NCBI GenBank assembly: GCA_004552485.1 | Contig: SFOH01000062.1 | Location: forward strand, 1-10,440 | Direction: 5' to 3' | Source: Bacteroidales bacterium | GTDB taxonomy: Bacteria > Bacteroidota > Bacteroidia > Bacteroidales > Muribaculaceae | DNA: 10,440 nucleotides | Part shown: positions 1 through 6,213 of the stretch, piece by piece | Numbering within the stretch: position 1 is the stretch's first letter | Layout: every line of letters starts with the position of its first letter | Program-made: the position numbers and the translations under genes | Notes under the pieces: generated by a model | What the model was told of the DNA's origin: nothing | Database searches by the model: none | Seen by the model: only the letters and a program-made list of their open reading frames with translations

Positions 1-31
1 TTTTTTGCATCTCGTCCCGGGGGCCGAACGC

Positions 32-80
32 AAAGCGCCCCGCAGGAGGGTGGGTCTCATCCTCTGCGGGGCGGCTTTTT
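32..80 (+). terminator. Strong intrinsic terminator, probably shared by converging transcripts
   Basis: Bases 36-49 pair with 61-73 (GCCCCGCAG against CTGCGGGGC, then AGG/CCT around one bulged G). The outer arm AAAG (32-35) can pair with CTTT (75-78), and a T-run lies at 76-80. The T-run favours termination of plus-strand transcription entering from left of the window. fabD ends 27 bases away on the opposite strand, so its transcript also meets this hairpin, but with only a short TTT tail. Confidence 0.8.
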
Positions 81-106
81 ATGGGACGGGGTCAGGCGGG
101 AGCCGC

Positions 107-994
107 TCAGAGCGACTGGATGCCGCTGACGGTGACGTCGCGCGAGATTTTGGCAATCATGCCCTGGAGGGCACGGCCCGGGCCAATCTCGATGAACTCG
201 GTGGCGCCGTCGGCAATCATGTTGCGGACTGAGGCGGTCCAGCGCACGGGGGCGGTGAGCTGGGCGATGAGGTTGCCCTTGATTTCGGCGGGGTCGGTGT
301 GGGGCAGTGCGTCGACGTTCTGGTAGACGGGGCATGCGGGCACTGAGAACTCGGTGTGGTCGATGGCCTCGGCGAGTTCGGCGCGGGCGGGCTCCATGCA
401 GGGGCTGTGGAAGCCGCCGCCCACTTTCAGTTTGATGGCGCGCTTGGCACCGGCCTCGGTGAGGGCCTGACAGGCGGCGTCGACAGCGGCGATTTCGCCG
501 GAGATGACGAGCTGGCCGGGGTTGTTGTAGTTAGCGCAGGCGAGGACACCGGCGTTGAGCGAGCCGCACACTTCCTCGACTTTCTCGTCGGGGAGGCCGA
601 TGATGGCGGCCATGGTGGAGGGGTTGAGCTCGCAAGCGCGCTGCATAGCCTGAGCGCGGGCGCTGACGAGGCGCAGGGCGTCGGCGAACTTGAGGGCGCC
701 GGCGGCAACGAGTGCGGAGAACTCGCCGAGCGAGTGGCCGGCGGTCATGTCGGGTTTCATCTCGCTCTCGAGGGCCTTGGCGAGGGCCACGGAGTGAATG
801 AAGACGGCGGGCTGGGTGACGCGCGTCTGTTTGAGCTCGTCGTCGGTGCCGCTGAACATAATGTCTGTGATGCGGAAGCCCAGGATGTCGTTGGCTTCCT
901 CCATCATGGCCTTGATGGCAGCGTTGCTGTCATACAGGTCTTTGCCCATGCCCACAAACTGTGAGCCCTGGCCGGGGAAAACAAATGCTTTCAT
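107..994 (-). CDS. fabD: Malonyl-CoA:ACP S-malonyltransferase
   Basis: This enzyme moves the malonyl group from malonyl-CoA to acyl carrier protein, supplying the extender unit for type II fatty acid synthesis in the cytoplasm. The protein is 295 residues, within the normal range for FabD. It opens with the oxyanion-hole motif FPGQGSQ (6-12). It has QPA (61-63), the nucleophile elbow GHSLGE with Ser88, the SARAQAM stretch with Arg113, NNPGQLVISG (157-166), GGGFHSP with the likely catalytic His196, and a C-terminal EIGPG motif. The ATG at 994 gives exactly the expected N-terminus. The gene stands alone and is divergent from tatA; its promoter is probably the minus-strand TAACTTTG box about 135 bases upstream. 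No other fab gene is adjacent. Nothing looks broken. Family assignment is secure; the promoter is inference. Confidence 0.97.
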   Translation of the reverse strand: MKAFVFPGQGSQFVGMGKDLYDSNAAIKAMMEEANDILGFRITDIMFSGTDDELKQTRVTQPAVFIHSVALAKALESEMKPDMTAGHSLGEFSALVAAGALKFADALRLVSARAQAMQRACELNPSTMAAIIGLPDEKVEEVCGSLNAGVLACANYNNPGQLVISGEIAAVDAACQALTEAGAKRAIKLKVGGGFHSPCMEPARAELAEAIDHTEFSVPACPVYQNVDALPHTDPAEIKGNLIAQLTAPVRWTASVRNMIADGATEFIEIGPGRALQGMIAKISRDVTVSGIQSL

Positions 995-1129
995 TGATTT
1001 TATCCTATTTTTGTTGTTTCGGTTAGTTGTGGATGCCGCTTCGCGCCGGAACTGTTGCCGATGGTTAAAACGGGGCGCGCAGTCCCCAAAAAATGCAAAG
1101 CGGAGAAGTCACCTTAGAAAAAAGCGCTG

Positions 1130-1137
1130 CAAAGTTA
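1130..1137 (-). promoter_or_regulatory. Candidate -7 box for fabD
   Basis: On the minus strand the sequence is TAACTTTG, a perfect match to the Bacteroidota -7 consensus TAnnTTTG. I see no TTTG -33 element 19-21 bases upstream. Transcription from here would give fabD a 5' leader of about 130 bases. The same octamer occurs at the well-formed lysS promoter, which supports the reading. Confidence 0.5.
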
Positions 1138-1140
1138 CTA

Positions 1141-1155
1141 ATTTTTCAGAAAAAT
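1141..1155. repeat. Perfect AT-rich palindrome between divergent -7 boxes
   Basis: ATTTTTC-A-GAAAAAT is a 7+1+7 palindrome centred on 1148. It lies almost exactly midway between the two divergent TAACTTTG boxes, 3 bases from one and 4 from the other. It could be an operator or simply part of paired upstream promoter regions; the function is inference. Confidence 0.55.
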
Positions 1156-1159
1156 ATTG

Positions 1160-1167
1160 TAACTTTG
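1160..1167 (+). promoter_or_regulatory. Candidate -7 box for tatA-tatC
   Basis: The plus strand reads TAACTTTG, matching the Bacteroidota -7 consensus. No clear TTTG lies at -33. A start a few bases downstream would give tatA a leader of about 125 bases that includes the GC-rich folded segment. Confidence 0.5.
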
Positions 1168-1298
1168 GACATTAAAATTGCACGGAGGCCGGCGCCGTCC
1201 CCCGCCGCGGCGTGTCCTCCGCCTCCCGCGTGCCGGCCTTCCGGCTTCGGAAACTATCGCCAATCTGATTACCTAACTCACTAAAAACCAGCATTATC

Positions 1299-1586
1299 AT
1301 GATGTCAACAACGACTCTCATACCACTCTTATTCGGCCTCCGCGGCGCAGAGCTTATCTTTATTCTTGCAATCGGTCTGCTCATCTTCGGCGCCGCCCGT
1401 CTGCCCAAAATCATGCGCAACATGGGCCGCAGCGTCTATTCCTTCAAGCAGGGCATGGAGGAGGCCAAGGCCGAGATGAACAAGCCCGTGAAGAGTGCCG
1501 ACGAGATTGTGCGCGAGCGCGAGGCCGCCGAGCACAAGGTGACGCCCACCGCCACCGCCAAAGACACGGACGGCCCCAACGACTGA
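1299..1586 (+). CDS. tatA: Sec-independent translocase protein TatA/TatE family
   Basis: TatA forms the oligomeric export path of the twin-arginine translocase, which moves folded, often cofactor-bearing proteins across the inner membrane. The 95-residue protein has the classic layout. A short N-terminus is followed by one membrane helix (about 17-30) with Glu18 near its start, then the FG hinge (Phe30-Gly31), an amphipathic helix (LPKIMRNMG onward to about 60), and a polar, charged C-terminal tail rich in Thr, Asp and Lys. Two adjacent ATG codons (1299 and 1302) could both serve as start. tatC follows 61 bases later on the same strand, so they are probably one operon. No tatB is present here; many Bacteroidota use a TatA-TatC pair, so this single protein may serve both roles. 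TatB itself is a less likely reading because of the short tail. Confidence 0.93.
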   Translation: MMSTTTLIPLLFGLRGAELIFILAIGLLIFGAARLPKIMRNMGRSVYSFKQGMEEAKAEMNKPVKSADEIVREREAAEHKVTPTATAKDTDGPND

Positions 1587-1647
1587 GGTGCCGTCGCCCC
1601 GGCCGACACATCCGTCTGACCCTCACCCCTTTACGCGCCCCTCCTAA

Positions 1648-2490
1648 ATGTCTGACAAAGAACGCGACATGACCTTCTGGGACCACCTGGGAGAGCTCCG
1701 CGGCACGCTCCTCAGAGTGCTGGCCACGGTGCTCCTCGCCGCCGTGGGCTTCTTCCTGATCATGCGCTGGTTCTTCGACAACGTCATCCTCTGGCCGTGC
1801 CGTCCCGACTTTCCGCTCTACGGCATGCTCTCCTTCCTGAAAGGCGACGGCGACTGGCTCCCCGACATGACCGACACAGCGTTCTCGATCTCGCTCATCA
1901 ACGTGAAGCTCGGCACGCAGCTCATGACCCACTTCAGCGCCTCGTTCTATCTGGCCATCGTCTTCACCTTTCCCTTCATCATCTATCAGCTGTGGCGCTT
2001 CGTCGCACCCGGCCTCTACCCCAACGAGAAACGCGGCGCACGCAAGGCTTTTCTCTTCGGCAACATCATGTTCTACCTGGGCACGGCGCTGGGCTACTTC
2101 GTGGTCTACCCCCTGGCCCTGCGCTTCCTGAGCGAGTATCAGCTCAGCGACAAGATTCAGAACATGCTCACCCTCGACTCCTACATGGACTCGTTCTACA
2201 CCACCCTGCTCTCCATGGGCCTGGTCTTCGAGCTGCCCCTGTTAGCGTGGATGCTCGGCAAGGCGGGCATCATCACGCGCCGCTTCTTCAGCCGCAACCG
2301 CAAGTATGCCGTCTTCTGCCTGCTCGTGCTCAGCGGCATCATCACTCCCACCTCCGACATCTTCACCCTCTTCATCGTCTTCGTGCCCCTCTACGCGCTC
2401 TGGGAGTTCTCGGCGCTGCTCGTGCCCAAGGGCGAGAAAGAGCCGGACAATGCCGGCGACGACAGCTCGGCCGGCCCGGCCAAGACCTGA
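1648..2490 (+). CDS. tatC: Twin-arginine translocase subunit TatC
   Basis: TatC is the polytopic inner-membrane receptor that recognises the twin-arginine signal peptide and recruits TatA. The 280-residue protein has the N-terminal cytoplasmic motif FWDHLGELR (10-18, with Glu16), and about six membrane helices near 20-38, 95-115, 135-155, 182-204, 219-233 and 236-257. Family motifs include FPFIIYQLW (108-116), FVAPGLYPNEK (118-128, with Glu127 at the conserved signal-binding glutamate), MGLVFELPLL with Glu195, and ITPTSDIFT (232-240). The first periplasmic loop (about 40-92) is longer than in E. coli TatC, as I recall for Bacteroidota TatC proteins. The C-terminal tail is polar, as expected for a cytoplasmic end. 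It follows tatA in a likely two-gene operon and is followed by a hairpin terminator. Confidence 0.97.
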   Translation: MSDKERDMTFWDHLGELRGTLLRVLATVLLAAVGFFLIMRWFFDNVILWPCRPDFPLYGMLSFLKGDGDWLPDMTDTAFSISLINVKLGTQLMTHFSASFYLAIVFTFPFIIYQLWRFVAPGLYPNEKRGARKAFLFGNIMFYLGTALGYFVVYPLALRFLSEYQLSDKIQNMLTLDSYMDSFYTTLLSMGLVFELPLLAWMLGKAGIITRRFFSRNRKYAVFCLLVLSGIITPTSDIFTLFIVFVPLYALWEFSALLVPKGEKEPDNAGDDSSAGPAKT

Positions 2491-2530
2491 GCACGTCCCC
2501 ACACATCCCGGGCACAGAAAATTTTTACGG

Positions 2531-2569
2531 CCGCGGTCGCCAACATTGGCGGCCGCGGTCTTGTTATCT
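2531..2569 (+). terminator. Hairpin terminator after tatC
   Basis: Bases 2531-2542 pair with 2547-2558 over 12 bp with one G-T wobble and a 4-base loop. The stem is followed by TCTTGTTATCT, a broken T-rich tail. It sits 40 bases after the tatC stop and 50 before gpmA, so it should separate the two transcripts. The weak U-tract makes its strength uncertain. Confidence 0.65.
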
Positions 2570-2607
2570 ATGTGTCACATCGCACAAAAAAAACAAATTC
2601 ATCAGTT

Positions 2608-3303
2608 ATGGAAAAGACCCTCATACTGCTTCGCCACGGCCAGAGCGCCTGGAACCTCGAAAACCGCTTCACGGGCTGGACCGACGTGGAGCTCAGCGAC
2701 AACGGCCGCAGCGAGGCGCGGCGTGCCGGCGAAGCGCTCGCCCGCGCCGGGATACGTCCCCGCTACTGCTTCACCTCATACCTCAAACGCGCCATCCACA
2801 CCCTCGACATCGCCCTCGACGCCATGGACCTGTGCTGGCTGCCCGTCGAGAAAGACTGGCACCTGAACGAGCGCTGCTACGGCGCCCTGCAGGGGCTGAA
2901 CAAGGCCGCCACGGCCGACAAATACGGTGCCGAGCAGGTGCACATCTGGCGTCGCAGCTACGATGTTCAGCCGCCGGCCCTCACCGCCGACGACCCGCGC
3001 TTCCCCGGCCACGACCCGCGCTATGCCCTGGTCCCCGCCGACGACCTGCCCCTGACCGAGTCGCTCAAGGACACGGTGCGCCGCGTGCTCCCCGCATGGG
3101 AAGAGCGCATCGTCCCCGCCCTCGACCTCTACGGCACTGTCCTCGTCTCGGCCCACGGCAACAGCCTGCGCGCCCTGGCCATGCAGTTGCTCGGCCTCTC
3201 GCCCGAACAGGTCGTCTCGCTGGAGATTCCCACGGCCACGCCCTGGATTTTCTCGCTCGACGAGCAGCTCCGTGTGCTCTCGAACCGCCGCCTCGAGCTC
3301 TGA
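2608..3303 (+). CDS. gpmA: 2,3-bisphosphoglycerate-dependent phosphoglycerate mutase
   Basis: This enzyme interconverts 3- and 2-phosphoglycerate in lower glycolysis and gluconeogenesis through a phosphohistidine intermediate. The 231-residue protein starts with MEKTLILLRHGQSAWN, which holds the signature RHG with phospho-acceptor His10. It continues with the FTGWTDVELSDNG block (21-33), YLKRAIHT (58-65, Arg61), LNERCYGALQGLNK (86-99, Glu88 as likely acid/base) and SAHGNSLRAL (181-190, His183). These mark the dPGM branch of the histidine phosphatase superfamily rather than a phosphatase or cobalamin enzyme. An upstream in-frame ATG at 2572 would add 12 residues with no family match, so I chose 2608. 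It has no close operon partner: terminator-like hairpins lie on both sides. I see no consensus promoter directly upstream. Confidence 0.97.
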   Translation: MEKTLILLRHGQSAWNLENRFTGWTDVELSDNGRSEARRAGEALARAGIRPRYCFTSYLKRAIHTLDIALDAMDLCWLPVEKDWHLNERCYGALQGLNKAATADKYGAEQVHIWRRSYDVQPPALTADDPRFPGHDPRYALVPADDLPLTESLKDTVRRVLPAWEERIVPALDLYGTVLVSAHGNSLRALAMQLLGLSPEQVVSLEIPTATPWIFSLDEQLRVLSNRRLEL

Positions 3304-3308
3304 CGCCC

Positions 3309-3349
3309 GCGCCGGGAGCCCCGGACGGAGCGCGGCGCATTTGGTTTTT
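3309..3349 (+). terminator. Possible gpmA terminator overlapping lysS promoter
   Basis: GCGCCG (3309-3314) can pair with CGGCGC (3333-3338), or CCGGG (3312-3316) with CCCGG (3320-3324). The outer stem is followed by ATTTGGTTTTT. The position just after gpmA is right for a terminator, but the stem is short with a large interior, so this is tentative. Confidence 0.4.
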
Positions 3350-3371
3350 ACGCGGAAATGTAGTAACTTTG
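3340..3371 (+). promoter_or_regulatory. Canonical Bacteroidota promoter for lysS
   Basis: TTTG at 3340-3343 is followed, after exactly 20 bases, by TAACTTTG at 3364-3371. This fits the Bacteroidota housekeeping promoter (TTTG at -33, TAnnTTTG at -7) with the usual spacing. Transcription should start a few bases downstream, giving lysS a leader of about 85 bases. It is the clearest promoter in the window. Confidence 0.8.
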
Positions 3372-3391
3372 TGGTGAAAATTGCGCTGTGA

Positions 3392-3423
3392 CAGAAGCCA
3401 CGGCCCCGAAGGGCCTGCTTTTG
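3392..3423 (+). promoter_or_regulatory. Stable hairpin in the lysS 5' leader
   Basis: CAGAAGC (3392-3398) pairs with GCTTTTG (3417-3423) with one G-T wobble. Above an asymmetric internal loop (CAC against T), GGCCC (3402-3406) pairs with GGGCC (3411-3415), closing a CGAA tetraloop. The element lies inside the predicted transcript, 40 bases before the start codon. It is terminator-like but has only four T residues. A regulatory role is inference. Confidence 0.45.
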
Positions 3424-3462
3424 CCACCCTTAAAACATTGACACAGAACACAATAAAGCATT

Positions 3463-5040
3463 ATGAGCAATACCATAGCCGAACTCTCTGAGCAGGAGAA
3501 AATCCGCCGCAACTCCCTTCAGGCAATGCGCGACCTGGGCATCGACCCCTATCCCGCAAATGAATTTCCCGTTAACGCTTTCACCGACGAAATCCGCGAA
3601 AACTTCCGTGACGACCAGGAGCCGCCGCGCCAAGTCTCCATTGCCGGACGCATCATGAGCCGCCGCATCATGGGCAAAGCCTCGTTCATGGAGCTCCAGG
3701 ACTCGCACGGCCGCATCCAGGTCTACGTCTCCCGCGACGCCATCTGCCCCGGCGAGGACAAGACTCTCTACAACACGGTCTTCAAGAAACTCCTCGACAT
3801 CGGCGACTTCATCGGCATCAAGGGCTACGTCTTCCGCACCCAGACGGGCGAAATCACCGTCCACGCCGAAGAGCTCACCGTCCTGGCCAAGAGCCTGCGC
3901 CCCCTGCCCATCGTCAAGATGAAGGACGGCGTGGCCTACGACGCCTTCGAGGACCCCGAGCTGCGCTACCGCCGCCGCTGCCTCGACCTGGTGGTCAACA
4001 AGGGCGTCAAGGAAATCTTCGTGAAACGCTCGCGCATCATCGCCGCCATGCGCCGCTTCTTCGACGAGGCCGGATTCATGGAAGTGGAGACGCCCATCCT
4101 GCAGGGCATCGCCGGCGGCGCCTCCGCTCGCCCCTTCATCACCCACCACAACAGCCTGGACATCGACATGTACATGCGCATCGCCACCGAGCTCTACCTC
4201 AAACGCCTGATTGTGGGCGGCTTCGACGGCGTCTACGAAATCGGCAAGAACTTCCGCAACGAGGGCATGGACCGCACCCACAACCCCGAGTTCACCTGCA
4301 TGGAGCTATATGCCGCCTACAAGGACTACAACTGGATGATGCGCTTCACCGAGAAGCTCCTTGAGCACATCTGCCTCACGGTCAACGGCTCCACGGAGGT
4401 GAAGGTGGGCGACAACGTCATCTCCTTCAAGGCTCCCTTCCGCCGCGTGCCCATGATTGAGGCCATCCGCGAGAACACCGGCGTGGACATCACCGGCATG
4501 GACGAGGAGGAACTGCGCAGCACCGCCCGCTCCCTGGGCGTGGAAGTGGACGACACCATGGGCAAAGGCAAGCTCATCGACGAAATCTTCGGCGAGACCT
4601 CCGAGGGCAAGTACATCCAGCCCACCTTCATCACCGACTATCCCATCGAGATGTCGCCGCTCACCAAGCGCCACCGCGACAATCCCGAACTCACCGAGCG
4701 CTTCGAACTCATGGTCAACGGCAAAGAGCTGGCCAACGCCTACTCCGAGCTCAACGACCCCATCGACCAGTACCAGCGCTTCCTGGACCAGATGCACCTG
4801 GCCGAGAAAGGCGACGACGAGGCCATGATCATCGACCACGACTTTGTCCGCGCCCTGGAATACGGCATGCCCCCCACGTCCGGCATCGGCATCGGCATCG
4901 ACCGCCTCGTCATGCTGCTCACCGGCCAGACCGCCATCCAGGAGGTGCTCTTCTTCCCCACCATGCGCCCGCAGAAGGCCGCCAAGAACGCCGCCGACGC
5001 CAACGCCGCCGAAGGAGAAGAAGAGTCCAAGAAAGACTGA
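3463..5040 (+). CDS. lysS: Lysyl-tRNA synthetase, class II
   Basis: This enzyme attaches lysine to tRNA(Lys) in the cytoplasm using ATP. The 525-residue protein begins with the LysRS-type N-terminus and an OB-fold anticodon-binding domain (about 55-145, including VSIAGRIMSRRIMGKASF). The class II catalytic core follows: motif 1 around 201-213 (DEAGFMEVETPIL), motif 2 at about 257-283 (YEIGKNFRNEG, then THNPEFTCMELY) and motif 3 at 474-487 (GIGIGIDRLVMLLT). Residues 400-432 carry the conserved TKRHRDNPELTERFE and ANAYSELNDP segments of the lysine site. The extreme C-terminus (about 505-525) is an Ala/Glu/Lys-rich tail outside the fold. It has its own strong promoter and leader hairpin, and gpsA follows after 70 bases without a visible terminator, so lysS-gpsA are probably co-transcribed. 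I recall the lysS-gpsA-pgi order from other Bacteroidales. Confidence 0.98.
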   Translation: MSNTIAELSEQEKIRRNSLQAMRDLGIDPYPANEFPVNAFTDEIRENFRDDQEPPRQVSIAGRIMSRRIMGKASFMELQDSHGRIQVYVSRDAICPGEDKTLYNTVFKKLLDIGDFIGIKGYVFRTQTGEITVHAEELTVLAKSLRPLPIVKMKDGVAYDAFEDPELRYRRRCLDLVVNKGVKEIFVKRSRIIAAMRRFFDEAGFMEVETPILQGIAGGASARPFITHHNSLDIDMYMRIATELYLKRLIVGGFDGVYEIGKNFRNEGMDRTHNPEFTCMELYAAYKDYNWMMRFTEKLLEHICLTVNGSTEVKVGDNVISFKAPFRRVPMIEAIRENTGVDITGMDEEELRSTARSLGVEVDDTMGKGKLIDEIFGETSEGKYIQPTFITDYPIEMSPLTKRHRDNPELTERFELMVNGKELANAYSELNDPIDQYQRFLDQMHLAEKGDDEAMIIDHDFVRALEYGMPPTSGIGIGIDRLVMLLTGQTAIQEVLFFPTMRPQKAAKNAADANAAEGEEESKKD

Positions 5041-5110
5041 CGCGCCGCTCCCCCACCATCCCCATCTTTTCTCAACGAGACGTGTCACAACACCCCATCA
5101 TTTCATTACC

Positions 5111-6106
5111 ATGAATTTTCCGGGAAACATAGCCATTCTGGGCGGCGGAAGCTGGGCCACGGCCCTGGCCAAACTGCTGCTCGTCAACAACGAAACGATA
5201 CACTGGTACATGCGGCGCGACGACCGCATCGAGGAGTTCCTGCGCCTGGGTCACAACCCCGCCTACCTCACCGACGTTGACTTCGACGTCAACCGCATAT
5301 ACTTCTCCAGCGACATCAACGAGGTCTGCGACCGCTGCGACACACTGGTGCTGGCCACCCCCTCGCCCTACTTCAAGGACCACATGGCCAAACTCACCAC
5401 CGACATCAGCCAAAAGGCCGTCGTCAGCGCCATCAAGGGCATCGTCCCCGACGAAAACGTCCTCATCACCGACTATGTCCGCGACCACTTCGGCGTCTCA
5501 CCCGATAAAACGCTGGTAATAAGCGGCCCCTGCCACGCCGAGGAAGTGGCCCTCTCGCGCACCAGCTATCTCACCATCGGCTGCGAGGACATCGACCGCG
5601 CCGCCGACTTCGCCCGCTGCATCCAGAGCAAGAACACCCACACCATCACCTCCAGCGACGTGGACGGCATAGAGTACGCCGCCGTCCTCAAAAACGTCTA
5701 CGCCATCGCCGCCGGCATCATCCACGGCCTCAAGACCGGCGACAACTTCCTGGCCATGCTCGTCAGCAACGCCATCCGCGAGATGGAGCGCTTCATCGAC
5801 GCCGTCAACCCGCGGCCGCGACAGATCTGCGACAGCGTCTACCTGGGCGACCTGCTGGTGACGGCCTACTCACGCTTCTCGCGCAACCACAACTTCGGCG
5901 CCATGATTGGCCGCGGCTATTCGGTCAAGGCCGCCAAGATGGAGATGGAGCAGACCGCCGAGGGATACTACGGCACCAAGTGCATCCACGACATCAACAA
6001 ACGCTACGACGTGGAAATGCCCATCCTCGAGGGCGTCTACGACATCCTCTACCGCCGCATCAAGCCCGCCAACGCCATGCGCAAGATGGGCGAAAAGTTC
6101 ACCTGA
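5111..6106 (+). CDS. gpsA: Glycerol-3-phosphate dehydrogenase [NAD(P)+]
   Basis: GpsA reduces dihydroxyacetone phosphate to sn-glycerol 3-phosphate, the backbone for phospholipid synthesis, in the cytoplasm. The start at 5111 gives MNFPGNIAILGGGSWATAL, placing the Rossmann glycine motif GGGSW at 11-15; the reading frame is open upstream but that part only shadows lysS. The protein is 331 residues, normal for the family. Motifs include SAIKGI (106-111, Lys109), SGPCHAEEVA (138-147), KNVYAIAAGI with the likely catalytic Lys194, GDNF (210-213), and LGDLLVTAYSRFSRNHNFG (245-263, Arg258 and Asn259 as substrate-phosphate contacts). The GPCH and GDNFLAML forms differ from the usual GPSFA and GxNTKAA but resemble, as I recall, other Bacteroidales GpsA proteins. 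A strong terminator follows directly. Confidence 0.96.
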   Translation: MNFPGNIAILGGGSWATALAKLLLVNNETIHWYMRRDDRIEEFLRLGHNPAYLTDVDFDVNRIYFSSDINEVCDRCDTLVLATPSPYFKDHMAKLTTDISQKAVVSAIKGIVPDENVLITDYVRDHFGVSPDKTLVISGPCHAEEVALSRTSYLTIGCEDIDRAADFARCIQSKNTHTITSSDVDGIEYAAVLKNVYAIAAGIIHGLKTGDNFLAMLVSNAIREMERFIDAVNPRPRQICDSVYLGDLLVTAYSRFSRNHNFGAMIGRGYSVKAAKMEMEQTAEGYYGTKCIHDINKRYDVEMPILEGVYDILYRRIKPANAMRKMGEKFT

Positions 6107-6113
6107 CCCCTCC

Positions 6114-6142
6114 GCAAAAGCCCCCTCTCCGGGGCTTTTTGC
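6114..6142 (+). terminator. Intrinsic terminator after gpsA
   Basis: AAAAGCCCC (6116-6124) pairs perfectly with GGGGCTTTT (6131-6139) around a 6-base loop, and GC (6114-6115) with GC (6141-6142) extends it past a bulged T. The T-run is part of the descending arm. It lies 7 bases after the gpsA stop. The A/T symmetry means it could work in both directions. Confidence 0.85.
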
Positions 6143-6169
6143 GCTTCCCGGAACAATCGTCCCGGACCA

Positions 6170-6177
6170 TACGTTTC
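6170..6177 (+). promoter_or_regulatory. Weak candidate -7 box for pgi
   Basis: TACGTTTC matches TAnnTTTG at all but the last base and lies between the gpsA terminator and the pgi start, leaving a leader of about 32 bases. No TTTG sits at the right spacing upstream. A promoter is expected here because a strong terminator precedes pgi, but this exact site is uncertain. Confidence 0.3.
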
Positions 6178-6213
6178 ACTTAGGATTGACATCAACAAAC
6201 ACATTATTATATT

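Larger units (their letters stand above)
995..1298. other. Divergent intergenic region fabD / tatA
   Basis: This 304-base gap contains no credible gene. On the fabD side there is a leader of roughly 130 bases, including an inverted pair CGCGCC (1042-1047) / GGCGCG (1074-1079). The centre (1130-1167) is AT-rich and carries two back-to-back -7 boxes. On the tatA side lies a very GC-rich stretch (1181-1250) with several mutually exclusive stems. Short ORFs here lack family features and look random. Confidence 0.7.

Noticed and set aside
356..964. 202-codon open frame on the plus strand opposite fabD
   Set aside because: It is an antisense shadow of fabD caused by high GC; the product is low-complexity Gly/Ala/Val-rich with no family features.
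1093..1284. 63-codon plus-strand ORF in the fabD/tatA gap as a leader peptide
   Set aside because: It begins upstream of the predicted tatA transcription start, spans both promoter boxes, and its product is Pro/Ala-rich from GC-rich DNA.
1797..3377. 526-codon open frame on the plus strand across tatC and gpmA
   Set aside because: It runs in another frame through two clear genes and a terminator; the product is Arg/Pro/His-rich, typical of GC-rich shadow frames.
3430..5088. Long minus-strand open frames opposite lysS (3430-4281 and 4306-5088)
   Set aside because: Both mirror lysS codon bias and give Val/Gly/Asp/His-rich products without recognisable domains.
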